This document shows positions 26,687 to 35,328 of a stretch of DNA of 39,740 nt, one piece after another (positions within the stretch are counted from its first letter, which is position 1; every line of letters begins with the position of its first letter). The stretch is from Deltaproteobacteria bacterium. GTDB lineage: Bacteria; Desulfobacterota; Desulfarculia; Adiutricales; Adiutricaceae. The notes beneath the pieces were generated by a model. That model was not told the DNA's origin and searched no databases. It saw only the letters and a program-made list of their open reading frames with translations. Location of the stretch: positions 1-39,740 of the forward strand of contig JAISMU010000099.1 in the NCBI GenBank assembly GCA_031276635.1, read 5' to 3'. The translations under genes were made by a program, and so were the position numbers.

Positions 26687-27789
26687 TAAATTATCTCCAG
26701 CTCGCCGTGGAGAGCCCCGGCCGCCTTGATGGCCTGAAAGATCATGATCAGATCCCTGGGGGTGACCCCAATGGCGTTCAAAGCTTTGACCACGTCATTG
26801 ATGTTGGTGGAGCGCTCAATCAACAGAAGCTTGTCCGCCCCTTCCTCAACGTTGATTTCCGTCTCCGGGGTGGCCACGGTCTCACCGTCGCCAAAGGGCC
26901 CGGGCTGGGTGACTTGAACCCCCTCGCGGATTTGCACTGAGAGCGTCCCGTGGGCCACGGCCACGGTGGAGAGTTTGACGTTTTCCCCGACCACCACCGT
27001 CCCGGTGCGCTCGTCAATGATGACTTTGCCGACATAATCTGGGTCGACGCTCAGGTTTTCCAGCTCTGCCACCAAAATGGCCAGGTTTTCCCGATAATTG
27101 CTGGGCACGCTGAGCTCTATGGTTGAGGCGTCCAGGGGTTTGGCCGCCGAGCCGGGCAGACTCTCGTTGATGGCCTCGGCCACCCGGGCGGCGGTGGTGA
27201 AGTCCGGTTGGCCCAGTTTGACGGACAAGGTCTCTTTGCCCTGCCAGCGGATGGGCACTTCTCTTTCCACCGTGGCTCCCTGGACAATGCGGCCCACTGT
27301 GGGGTGGTTCTTCTGGACCGTGGCCGCCTGCCCGGTGATGGCGAATCCCCCTACCGAGAGGGGTCCCTGGGCCATGGCGTAAACATGGTCGTCCAAACCC
27401 TTGAGGCTGGTCACCAGTAAGGTGCCTCCCTGCAAGGAGGTGGCGTCGCCGATGGAGGAAACCAGGATGTCAATCTTGGTGCCGGGTTTGACAAAGGGCG
27501 GCAGATCGGCGGTGACCATGACAGCGGCCACGTTTTTGACCTTGAGGGCCGAGGGGGCGATGGAGAGATCCATTCTCTTCAAGAGGTTGGATAGCGACTG
27601 GCGGGTGAAGCCGGTCTGATCCTTATCGCCCGTGCCGTTCAAACCCACCACCAGGCCGTAGCCGGTGATCTGGTTAACGCGCACCCCCTCAAAGGTGGCC
27701 AGTTCCTTGATTCGGATGGCCTGGCCCGGGGCGGGCCAGGCTAAAAGGGCCAGGCTTATCGCGCTCAGAAGGAGAAGAAAATTTTTCAT
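26686..27789 (-). CDS. flgI: Flagellar P-ring protein FlgI
   Basis: 367 residues, the normal length. A Sec signal peptide (MKNFLLLLSAISLALLAWP, cut after about residue 24) leads to the mature start IRIKELATFEGVRVNQITGY and the family signature GLVVGLNGTGD. Later blocks are VMVTADLPPFVKPGTKIDIL, GGTLLVTSL and the C-terminal DLIMIFQAIKAAGALHGEL. FlgI forms the ring around the rod in the periplasm at the peptidoglycan layer. The start ATG has GGAGG 5 bases upstream. It lies 33 bases after flgH in the same operon. Confidence 0.96.
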   Translation of the reverse strand: MKNFLLLLSAISLALLAWPAPGQAIRIKELATFEGVRVNQITGYGLVVGLNGTGDKDQTGFTRQSLSNLLKRMDLSIAPSALKVKNVAAVMVTADLPPFVKPGTKIDILVSSIGDATSLQGGTLLVTSLKGLDDHVYAMAQGPLSVGGFAITGQAATVQKNHPTVGRIVQGATVEREVPIRWQGKETLSVKLGQPDFTTAARVAEAINESLPGSAAKPLDASTIELSVPSNYRENLAILVAELENLSVDPDYVGKVIIDERTGTVVVGENVKLSTVAVAHGTLSVQIREGVQVTQPGPFGDGETVATPETEINVEEGADKLLLIERSTNINDVVKALNAIGVTPRDLIMIFQAIKAAGALHGELEII

Positions 27790-27822
27790 GCGAGCCTCCG
27801 CTCTTTGGGGCGATAAGTTTTC

Positions 27823-28527
27823 TTAGAAGGGCCAGATGTTGCTGACCAAACGGGAGAACCAACCCTCGCGCTGGCGATCGGTGATGTCGCCCTTACCCGT
27901 GTACTCAATGCGGGCGTCGGCCAGGTAAGTGGAGAGAACCGAGTTGTCGGTGGCCACGTCGGCCGGCCGGACGACCCCCTGGACGGTGATGTACTGCTTT
28001 TCGTTATTGACCATGATCTCCTGGGAGCCTCGGATGACCATGTCGCGATTCGGCAGGACCTGGATGATCCGGGCCGAGATCTTGGCGGTGATGGTCTCGT
28101 TGCGGCTGGTGGAGCCAGCTCCGGTGAAGGCGTTGGAAGAGCTCACGTCCAGGCCGCCCAGGAGGTTGATGCCGCCGGGCGAGGGTAGAACCCCCGGCTT
28201 TTCCAGGCCAAAAAGGGAATTAACCTTGCTGTTGACCTTGTTGCTGCGGGAGGTGGAGGTGTTGGCCTGTTTGGTGGCCCGGCTGGTCTCAACAATATTA
28301 ATGGTTATGATGTCCCCGATTCTTTGGGCCTTCATATCGGAGAAAAAGTCCGGTCGGGAGTCCTCGCTGAACACGGAGCCCTCTGTCTTGATCGCCGGGG
28401 TCGCGTAAGTCTCCACGGGCGGGTTATTCAAGGCCGCTGTCTGATTGGCCAGAGGGCTGGGTTGCTGGAGAGAGTTAGAGCAACCGAGCAGGGTCAAAAG
28501 GGCGAGGGCCGAAAGAAGGGCTTTCAT
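27823..28527 (-). CDS. flgH: Flagellar L-ring lipoprotein FlgH
   Basis: 234 residues. The lipoprotein signal MKALLSALALLTLLGC has its lipobox Leu-Leu-Gly-Cys with Cys16 as the lipidated residue. Family blocks are DFFSDMKAQRIGDIITINI, NPPVETYATPAIK and the C-terminal GKGDITDRQREGWFSRL ending NIWPF. FlgH forms the outer-membrane ring, so the organism has an outer membrane. I chose the ATG at 28525-28527 because AAGGAG lies 6 bases upstream and it starts the signal peptide exactly. It is the first gene of the minus flagellar operon, about 50 bases downstream of a sigma-54 promoter. Confidence 0.95.
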   Translation of the reverse strand: MKALLSALALLTLLGCSNSLQQPSPLANQTAALNNPPVETYATPAIKTEGSVFSEDSRPDFFSDMKAQRIGDIITINIVETSRATKQANTSTSRSNKVNSKVNSLFGLEKPGVLPSPGGINLLGGLDVSSSNAFTGAGSTSRNETITAKISARIIQVLPNRDMVIRGSQEIMVNNEKQYITVQGVVRPADVATDNSVLSTYLADARIEYTGKGDITDRQREGWFSRLVSNIWPF

Positions 28528-28576
28528 GGTGTTCTCCTTGGGGGCGATAAATAAAGGCTCGCCCCGCAAACAGTTA

Positions 28577-28593
28577 AGCAAGCCCTGTGCCAA
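28577..28593 (-). promoter_or_regulatory. Sigma-54 promoter for flgH operon
   Basis: On the minus strand TTGGCAC-N5-TTGCT with N5 = AGGGC, an almost perfect -24/-12 match. It predicts a transcript start near 28567, about 40 bases before the flgH ATG. Confidence 0.85.
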
Positions 28594-28922
28594 GGTTTGG
28601 GGAGCCCTGGCCAGGGGCGGGCCAGTCGAAATAGCCCCTCGGGGGGAGTAATGATGAGAGGGAGCCCCATATTTTCCTCAGAAAAGGTTTGAGCCTAGCC
28701 CCAGGGGGAAAATTTTTCCGAAGGGCCCCTGGCCGGGATTTTGAGGCTGGGACCCTGAGGCTGGCAGTTTTTGCCCCTCGCGGGGGCCACCGGGGCGTTG
28801 GCCGGTCCCGACCAGGCCTGAAACTCCCCAGAGCCAATTTTATTTTCAATAAAAGCGTTTAAAAATATTTAATTAGAAATTAAAGTTAGATTTTTATAGA
28901 TCTTCCCCGCCTCGGAATCCCC

Positions 28923-28939
28923 TTGGCACAAGGGTTGCT
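28923..28939 (+). promoter_or_regulatory. Sigma-54 promoter for fliK-flgD-flgE operon
   Basis: TTGGCAC-N5-TTGCT with N5 = AAGGG, nearly identical to the flgH promoter. It lies about 130 bases before the fliK ATG, leaving a leader of about 120 bases. Confidence 0.85.
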
Positions 28940-29071
28940 AACCAGACCATTGACGCCTTGGCTCAGACGGAAAGAGCGGGCGAGCTCAAGACCAGCCTGA
29001 AAACCGACCAGCTTTAAGGGATTTAAAAAGGTTGGCTGAAAAAAGGCCCTCAGACTTAAAAGGAAAAACCC

Positions 29072-30853
29072 ATGAACTCCCTGGCCATCACCTCCACCCC
29101 CATAGAATATCGGGAAATATCCCTGTTGGACAACCTGAGCGGGCGGGAAGATGACTTTCAGGTTTATCTGGACCAAGCCAGGGCGGCTAGAGATAAAATC
29201 AGCGAAAAAGCCCGGATTAAAGGGGACATCCGCGAGGCTAGATCGGATAGCGAGTCGGAGCGACTGGCGGCCGAGAAGTTCGGGGCTCGCCGCAAGAAGG
29301 CCGCTCGTCAGAAGTTGGAGGTTTTTCAGGCTCAGGTCATTTTACCCCAGAATATCACCGAGCGCGTCAGCCAGAGCCTCATTGGCGGGGGCCAGCTGGA
29401 GCGGGGGATCCGGGGTTGGGAGCTGAGCGGGCAAGAAAGGCCGTCCACTGTTTTAAAAGGGCTTTTGGACAATTTGAAGGGTGAGGGCGATCTGTGGAAC
29501 CTGGATCGCGACTGTCTGCCGGCCTTGGGCCGGATCATGCTGGCCAGTGGGGCGGAGGCGGACAAAGTAACGGCCATGATGGCCAAGCTCACCCAGGGCC
29601 CCCTCACCCTGGACCGGGTCATGAAAGAGGTCAGCCAGATGGAGACCGACCTCTCGCTGGCTCAAAAAATTAACCCTGAGGCCAACGGCGTCCCGGCGGA
29701 CCTCGCCGCTTTTCTGGGCGAGAACGCTCCGAGCTCTCTGGGCCAGACCCAGTTGACAGTCAATGACGCTGGCCTGGGAGCCATGGGCCAGTACTTCTTG
29801 AGTTTAGGGCTGTCGGCGGAGTCGGTCAAGGCGGTGACCAGCCAGCTGAAACCGGGGGAGAGTTTTACCGCCCAGAGCCTCAGGAAACTTTTTGGGGAAA
29901 TGGATGAGCCCCTGGCCCCGTGCCTGGCTGACGGGGATCTGGGTAACCTTATGGTGGCCTTGAAGGCCATGGGGGCCAAATCCGAGAGCCTCAACCTCTT
30001 CAGTCAATACCTGACCCAGGCCCCGGACGCCAAGTTGGACGACCTGCTGGGTTTTCTGGCCGTTCTGGAGACCCCTCAGCCCAAATTGATCGACTCGGCC
30101 AATCTGGTCAAAGATGTCCAGGCCCTCATCGCCGGTTCCTCCCGCGAGACCGAGCTGGCCAAAGCCCCGATTTTTAACGAGATCATCCTGAAACTTTCGG
30201 CCTTGGGCGACCGGCAGATGGCCGACGATTTCGCCGAGCTCTCCCCAGCCCTGCAAGCCCTGCGGGGCGGTATCTCTGGCCAGCGGGCCGGGGGCGAGGG
30301 GATGGGCGGGCAGAATCATCACCAGGGGGCTCGGGATCAGGAAAAAGAGCGTTTAGCCCTTTCTGGCCTCAAATCCCCGACTTTGAGCCAGGGCTTGGAC
30401 GGTAGCGGCTTCACGCAGGCCCTGGGGGCCGAGCTGGGGGGCTATGGGGCCCGGGAGAGCCTGGCCAAGCAGCTGGAGAGAAAGCTTACTTACTCGGCTC
30501 GCCAGGGCGTCCATCGGTTGCGGATGGATCTGGACCCCGAGGAGCTGGGACGGTTGGACGTGGAGCTCAAGGTGAAAAACGACAAGCTCACCGCCCATAT
30601 CCGGGCCGAGACCGCCGAGGCCTACGAGGCCCTGGAAAGGGAAATCTCGTCTTTAAAGGCTTCCCTCAAAGAGTCGGGTCTGGAAATGACCTTAACCCTG
30701 TCCTTTGATGGCCAGGAGGAAAAGGACCGCCATTTCAGCCGCTCCGATAATCCCAGAATAATAACTGGCGTCCCTGGGGGCGAGACCGAGACTCAGCCGA
30801 CCAGCCCCATTTTGACGGCCCAAGCCGAGCGCCTTTTGGATAAGGTTATATAG
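29072..30853 (+). CDS. fliK: Flagellar hook-length control protein FliK
   Basis: 593 residues. The C-terminal Flg_hook domain (PF02120; about 470-560) reads GVHRLRMDLDPEELGRLDVE, then LTAHIRAETAEAYEALEREI and LKASLKESGLEMTLTL. This domain signals the export gate to switch from hook to filament proteins. The long N-terminal part is the ruler region, as expected poorly conserved: basic and helical at residues 25-90, then Gln/Gly/Leu-rich. Its His/Gln/Gly-rich patch MGGQNHHQGARDQ is typical of the linker in this family. AAAGGAAAAA precedes the ATG. It opens an operon with flgD 9 bases downstream. The hook protein here is unusually large, so the ruler must measure a hook built of bulkier subunits. 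Confidence 0.88.
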   Translation: MNSLAITSTPIEYREISLLDNLSGREDDFQVYLDQARAARDKISEKARIKGDIREARSDSESERLAAEKFGARRKKAARQKLEVFQAQVILPQNITERVSQSLIGGGQLERGIRGWELSGQERPSTVLKGLLDNLKGEGDLWNLDRDCLPALGRIMLASGAEADKVTAMMAKLTQGPLTLDRVMKEVSQMETDLSLAQKINPEANGVPADLAAFLGENAPSSLGQTQLTVNDAGLGAMGQYFLSLGLSAESVKAVTSQLKPGESFTAQSLRKLFGEMDEPLAPCLADGDLGNLMVALKAMGAKSESLNLFSQYLTQAPDAKLDDLLGFLAVLETPQPKLIDSANLVKDVQALIAGSSRETELAKAPIFNEIILKLSALGDRQMADDFAELSPALQALRGGISGQRAGGEGMGGQNHHQGARDQEKERLALSGLKSPTLSQGLDGSGFTQALGAELGGYGARESLAKQLERKLTYSARQGVHRLRMDLDPEELGRLDVELKVKNDKLTAHIRAETAEAYEALEREISSLKASLKESGLEMTLTLSFDGQEEKDRHFSRSDNPRIITGVPGGETETQPTSPILTAQAERLLDKVI

Positions 30854-30862
30854 GAGAGACAG

Positions 30863-31597
30863 ATGAGCCAGGTGATTTACAACGCCGATAATCCGCCCGC
30901 CCCCCGGACCACTGTTCAGAAACCCTGGACCGAGGAAACTGTCCCGGTGACCGATGGCTCAGAGCGGCAAATGGGCAAGGACGCCTTTTTAACCTTATTG
31001 CTCACTCAGCTGCAAAATCAGGATCCCTTCAACCCCATGGAAGACACCGAGATGACCGCCCAGTTGGCTCAGTACTCCCAGTTGGAGCAGCTGACCAACC
31101 TCAACTCCAACGTCACCTCCATGGCCGGTTACATCCAGGCGCAGAACCAGTTCCAGACTCTGACCCTTATTGGCAAGGAAGTCCGGGCTGAGGCCAACAT
31201 CTTCTCCGTCTCTGGCGGCCAGGTCGATATCAAGGGCCAGTTGGACGTGAGCGAGACGGCCAAGATCCAGGTTTACGTGGTGGATGAGAGCGGGGTCCAG
31301 GTGCGCATGTATGACTGGGGTCAGGTCGCCCCTGGCTCTTATGAGCTCGACTGGGATGGTCGCAACAATAACGGCGACAAGGTTCCCGATGGGGCCTACT
31401 CCTTCCAGGTCACCGCCACCAACGCGGCTGGGGAAACCATAACCGAGGGCATTGTCCCCTCCATCAAAGGCAAGGTCACCTCAGTGTCCTTTGACGAGAT
31501 GGGTCAGCCCATCATCCATATCGGCCAGGCCAAAATGAGCCTCAGTCAGGTCATCGAGATTCTGCAATCCGATGGATCGACTCAGACCCTCAGCTAA
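30863..31597 (+). CDS. flgD: Hook assembly scaffold (hook cap) FlgD
   Basis: 244 residues. The N-terminal signature KDAFLTLLLTQLQNQDPFNP and MTAQLAQYSQLEQLTNLNSN identifies FlgD, which caps the growing hook and adds FlgE subunits. The C-terminal part contains the tudor-like and Ig-like FLGD folds (ELDWDGRNNNGDKVPDGAYS, VTATNAAGETI). The ATG is preceded by AGGAGAG. Length is normal despite the enlarged FlgE partner. It lies between fliK and flgE, 33 bases before flgE. Confidence 0.95.
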   Translation: MSQVIYNADNPPAPRTTVQKPWTEETVPVTDGSERQMGKDAFLTLLLTQLQNQDPFNPMEDTEMTAQLAQYSQLEQLTNLNSNVTSMAGYIQAQNQFQTLTLIGKEVRAEANIFSVSGGQVDIKGQLDVSETAKIQVYVVDESGVQVRMYDWGQVAPGSYELDWDGRNNNGDKVPDGAYSFQVTATNAAGETITEGIVPSIKGKVTSVSFDEMGQPIIHIGQAKMSLSQVIEILQSDGSTQTLS

Positions 31598-31630
31598 AAC
31601 GGTTGAATCCGCGAAATAAAGAGGTTTTCC

Positions 31631-34600
31631 ATGAGCATTTCCAGCGCCATGTACGCGGCCGTGACGGGTTTATCCGCGCTTTCCACCGGGATGCAGGTTA
31701 TCAGCAACAACATAGCCAACGTCAACACCGTGGGTTTCAAGGCTGGCCGGACCAATTTTGAGGATCTCATCAGTCAGGACTACTGGTCCAACGGCAAGAC
31801 CCAGCAGATTGGTCGAGGCGTCAAGGTGTCCACCATCCAGCAGATGTTCACCCAAGGCTCCTTCATGAACTCCGCCGTGGACACGGATATGGCCATAGCC
31901 GGGGAGGGCTTCTTTCAGGTGCGCGACCGGGTGACCAATGAGATTATGTACACCCGGGCCGGCAACTTTACCACGGATAAGGATGGCAACGTCGAGACTC
32001 CAGCTGGTTACATTCTGCAGGGTTGGGAGCTGTCTGTGCCCAAGCCTGGTGAGGAGCCCAAGCGCATGGGAGCTCCCACGGATGTCAAGATCATCATGCT
32101 GAACGCCCCGCCGGTGGAAACCTCTCAGATTAAGGTTGTGGCTAACCTGAACTCGGATGACACCAGCGCTTACATCTATCCTCAGGAAGGTTGGGCGGAG
32201 ATTTACGCGGACCAGATCGCCCGGCCCCCGGCTGAGCGGATCCGCCAGCTGGCCGAAGACGCCGTTTTCAGCGCGTCCGCTCATGGCTCAGCCTACCCAA
32301 CTTATAGCCCCACCTCGCTGGCGTTTAACCAGGCTTACGAGAACTACATGACCCAGGTCCTGGGATACAAAGCCGGGACGGGGGCGTTTCTGCCGCCTAA
32401 CCCGACCGCGTCAGCCTTACTGGCCGCCTCGGCCTCGGCTTACTCGGCCGCTTTAGGGGCTCGCCCAGGCCCGGTCTCCGCCGGCACCGGTTTCGCCGAT
32501 GGAATCCCAACTTCCTCTAATGTGTTCAATCAAGCCTTTAAGAGCGCTTTTCTTTATTACATGAGAAGTGGCAGTAGCATTTCGTATAGCTGGTTTGTGA
32601 GCTCGGGCGAATATGTTTTCTATGAGTCGGCGTCCAACAGCGCTAGTCTTATGGCTTCGGCCACTAGCTCCGCCCAATCGGCCATTGGTAACAGCGCCCA
32701 CTCCGGTTATCCACCCCAGCCGCCTTTCAGCGCCGCCGCCGCGTTAGACGAAGATACTTATGTGGCAGCTTATAAAGATTTTATGGGTAGCAAGGGCTAT
32801 TATCTGCGATCCGCCGGAACCGAGCATTTCTTCTATACTGAGTCAGGAGCCGTGGAAACCGCCGCCCTGGCCGCCTTGTCCGCCGCCAACACCGCTGGCA
32901 GCGCGGCTTATATGGCCATTGCCAAGCCAGCCACCTTCCCAGTTTCCACCACCTATGATCAGGCTTTCGCCGAAACCTATAATAGCGCTTATATCCATAA
33001 AATGTCCGCTTTGGGATACAACTACCAAGGATTGGCCTTCAGCAAGACGCCCGATTCCGCGGAGGTGACCGGAGCCTTGGGTCAAGGGCACGCCTTGGCC
33101 ACAATCGCCACTCCCTCAGTCCAAAATTATCCTTCGTCCACTTCGTCAACAACTTATAATCACGCCTATAACGCCGCTTACCAGTCGGTGATGGTCGCCT
33201 CAGGGTTCTATTGGACGGGGTCGGCGAACGTTTTCAGAAATATTCCCAGCCCGGCGGTTTTTACCGCGGCCAACTCCTCAGCTTTGTCCGCGGCTAGTCT
33301 TTCGGCCGGACAATACACCGGCGGCTATCCAGCCGTTTCAGCTTTACCCGCGGTAACCAGCGCTGAGGCCTCGGCCTACAACTCGAAATACGAAGAGGTT
33401 ATGACCGCTAAAGGCTTTCACTACAATAGCGCGCGAAATCAATTTTTTGGCGCCTCCGGCCCAACCCCGGCCACTGTGGCCAAGGCCATTGAAGCTGGCC
33501 ATCTGGCCGGAGTCACCGCTTACAGTAAACTGCCACTTAAATTTCCCTCAAACACTGGGGACAATTTTTATGACAACATTATAAACTCCCAATACCGAAG
33601 TTACATGGCCAATATCGGCTACACTGAAAGTCCGACCTACTATTTCTCGAAAACGCCTAACGCCGAACAAAAAGAGCTGGCCCGTCAGACCGCCCTGAGC
33701 ACGGCCAAGGCTTTGGCGGCCAACGCTGGCCAGGAGGCCTTCAATCTCGCCTATAAGCCGTTGTACGATTTGGAGTACGCCAGTATTCGAAACCGGTACG
33801 CCCCCTGGCAAATGGAAGGCAATGGTTTCGCCGGGGCCTGGGATGGCACGGATAAGTCCTCGCCCATTGACCCAGAAAATTATACTCACGCCAATCCTTG
33901 GACTATTTACGACTCTCTGGGTAACGCCCATACTTTAATGGTCTACTATCAGCCCAACCCTCATATGGAAAATGTCTGGGATTACATCATCACCTGCGAT
34001 CCCACTGAGGACGCCCGCAAGGACATCAATAACCGCCTGCTGATGGAAGGAGCCACTTTCGCCGGGTTGATCCAGAAAGGCAAGATTACCTTTACCGCTG
34101 ATGGCCCGGATCGGCACGGCGGCCTGATTAAGGATCTTGAGGCCCAGAACGTGGATCTGTCCAAAACCACCGCCGCCACCCTGAGCTCGGCCAAAACTTC
34201 GGTGCTCAACCAGGCCACGGCCAACTCCTTGAATGGCTATAAACTGTCCGGCTACTATCAGGGTAAACCAGTTTTCTCGGCGGCTACTGGCTCCATGGTG
34301 GCCGCCAACCGGGAATACACCATTAAGTGGAAGTCAAGCCTGGGAACCGTGCCGGATGTGAGTGGCTTTGTCTGGACCGACACTGATGGCAATAAGGGAA
34401 CCATTCCGGTTTATGACAAGAATTACACTGGCCCCTACGCTTTTGGCTCAGGCTTGAGCGTCAGCTTTACCTCCGGTGGGACCCCGATGCGTTTTTCCTC
34501 TGGAGACGCCTTAAAGTTTATCGCCAAATCCGAGTCCATTGGTTGGACCAACCTCGCCCCCAACGAGTTAGGATTCTTCGACTTTGACGTGGCCTTTGTT

Positions 34601-35149
34601 CAGTCGGCCTCCCTGGCCCTCCATCCGCCGTATCCGCCGGGACTGCCGACCATGATCCAGCACATCTCCCTGGATATGGGGGCCCGCAACCCCAATGGCT
34701 CTCTCGACAATTGGATTCTGGACGAGCAAGGGACCACTCAGTACGCCTCGGAGTCTCTCAACATCTTCTCCAGCCAGGACGGCTACCCGCCGGGCTCGCT
34801 TCAGAGGATCTCCATTGACAAAGATGGGATTTTAACGGGCATTTACACCAATGGCCGCCACCAACCCCTCTACCAGATAGGGCTGGCCAGGTTCCTTAAC
34901 CCTTGGGGTCTGGCCAAGTTGGGCGACAACGTTTACATGGAAACCCGCTGGTCCGGCGTGGGAACCATCAATCCCCCAGGCTATGGCGGCACCGGGACCA
35001 TCCGGGCCAACTTCCTGGAGCAGTCCAACACTGACCTGGCTGACGAGATTGTCAATATGATCGTTACTCAGAGAGGGTTCCAGGCCAACTCCAAGGTGGT
35101 CACCACCACTGACACCATGTTGGCTGAGGTTATAGAGATGAAGAGATAA
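31631..35149 (+). CDS. flgE: Flagellar hook protein FlgE with large repeat insertion
   Basis: 1172 residues; most hook proteins have about 400-600. The axial core is intact: N-terminus MSISSAMYAAVTGLSALSTG, QVISNNIANVNTVGFKAGR, IAGEGFFQV and YTRAGNFTTDKDGNV; C-terminus QSNTDLADEIVNMIVTQRGF and ANSKVVTTTDTMLAEVIEMK. The normal D2 region resumes at WTIYDSLGNAHTLMVYYQ (about 757). Between residues about 180 and 735 lies extra sequence made of about seven repeats starting near 232, 299, 377, 442, 509, 583 and 647. Each follows Y-x-x-A-Y-x-x-x-M-x-x-x-G-Y-x-Y, an aromatic F-F/F-Y patch, then an Ala/Ser-rich helix. These would face outward from the hook. GAGG lies about 7 bases upstream of the ATG. 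The insertion uses more A/T-ending codons than the core. Confidence 0.93.
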   Translation: MSISSAMYAAVTGLSALSTGMQVISNNIANVNTVGFKAGRTNFEDLISQDYWSNGKTQQIGRGVKVSTIQQMFTQGSFMNSAVDTDMAIAGEGFFQVRDRVTNEIMYTRAGNFTTDKDGNVETPAGYILQGWELSVPKPGEEPKRMGAPTDVKIIMLNAPPVETSQIKVVANLNSDDTSAYIYPQEGWAEIYADQIARPPAERIRQLAEDAVFSASAHGSAYPTYSPTSLAFNQAYENYMTQVLGYKAGTGAFLPPNPTASALLAASASAYSAALGARPGPVSAGTGFADGIPTSSNVFNQAFKSAFLYYMRSGSSISYSWFVSSGEYVFYESASNSASLMASATSSAQSAIGNSAHSGYPPQPPFSAAAALDEDTYVAAYKDFMGSKGYYLRSAGTEHFFYTESGAVETAALAALSAANTAGSAAYMAIAKPATFPVSTTYDQAFAETYNSAYIHKMSALGYNYQGLAFSKTPDSAEVTGALGQGHALATIATPSVQNYPSSTSSTTYNHAYNAAYQSVMVASGFYWTGSANVFRNIPSPAVFTAANSSALSAASLSAGQYTGGYPAVSALPAVTSAEASAYNSKYEEVMTAKGFHYNSARNQFFGASGPTPATVAKAIEAGHLAGVTAYSKLPLKFPSNTGDNFYDNIINSQYRSYMANIGYTESPTYYFSKTPNAEQKELARQTALSTAKALAANAGQEAFNLAYKPLYDLEYASIRNRYAPWQMEGNGFAGAWDGTDKSSPIDPENYTHANPWTIYDSLGNAHTLMVYYQPNPHMENVWDYIITCDPTEDARKDINNRLLMEGATFAGLIQKGKITFTADGPDRHGGLIKDLEAQNVDLSKTTAATLSSAKTSVLNQATANSLNGYKLSGYYQGKPVFSAATGSMVAANREYTIKWKSSLGTVPDVSGFVWTDTDGNKGTIPVYDKNYTGPYAFGSGLSVSFTSGGTPMRFSSGDALKFIAKSESIGWTNLAPNELGFFDFDVAFVQSASLALHPPYPPGLPTMIQHISLDMGARNPNGSLDNWILDEQGTTQYASESLNIFSSQDGYPPGSLQRISIDKDGILTGIYTNGRHQPLYQIGLARFLNPWGLAKLGDNVYMETRWSGVGTINPPGYGGTGTIRANFLEQSNTDLADEIVNMIVTQRGFQANSKVVTTTDTMLAEVIEMKR

Positions 35150-35194
35150 ACAGGGTTCTTGGGGCTTTTTAATCTTCAAACAAAGAGCGGTTTT

Positions 35195-35230
35195 CGGGAG
35201 ACCTGGCCAACGGGTCTCCCGATTTTTTTT
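35195..35230 (+). terminator. Rho-independent terminator after flgE
   Basis: CGGGAGACC pairs with GGGTCTCCCG around a TGGCCAAC-containing loop and is followed by ATTTTTTTT. It lies 45 bases beyond the flgE stop and ends the fliK-flgD-flgE operon. Confidence 0.93.
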
Positions 35231-35265
35231 GGTTTGTTTGATAGTTTTGGATAGGAAAGTTGAGG

Positions 35266-35305
35266 CTGAGCCAGTTGCCGCCCTGGGGGCGATCAGCTGG
35301 CTCAG
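35266..35305. repeat. Inverted repeat between flgE and argJ
   Basis: CTGAGCCAG (35266-35274) pairs with CTGGCTCAG (35297-35305); a second short pair, CGCCC with GGGCG, lies inside. It sits just past the argJ stop on the minus strand and may help end or stabilise that transcript, although no T-run follows. Confidence 0.6.
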
Positions 35306-35328
35306 GAAAAGGTTGGCGAGGGCTGGCC

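Larger units (their letters stand above)
28528..29071. promoter_or_regulatory. Divergent flagellar control region
   Basis: 544 bases between flgH (minus) and fliK (plus). It holds one sigma-54 promoter for each operon, at 28577-28593 and 28923-28939, about 330 bases apart. The GC-rich stretch between them (about 28600-28850) contains short palindromes such as CCCTGGCCAGGG near 28605 and could hold enhancer sites for a flagellar activator of the FlrC/FleR type. That last point is inference. Confidence 0.6.
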
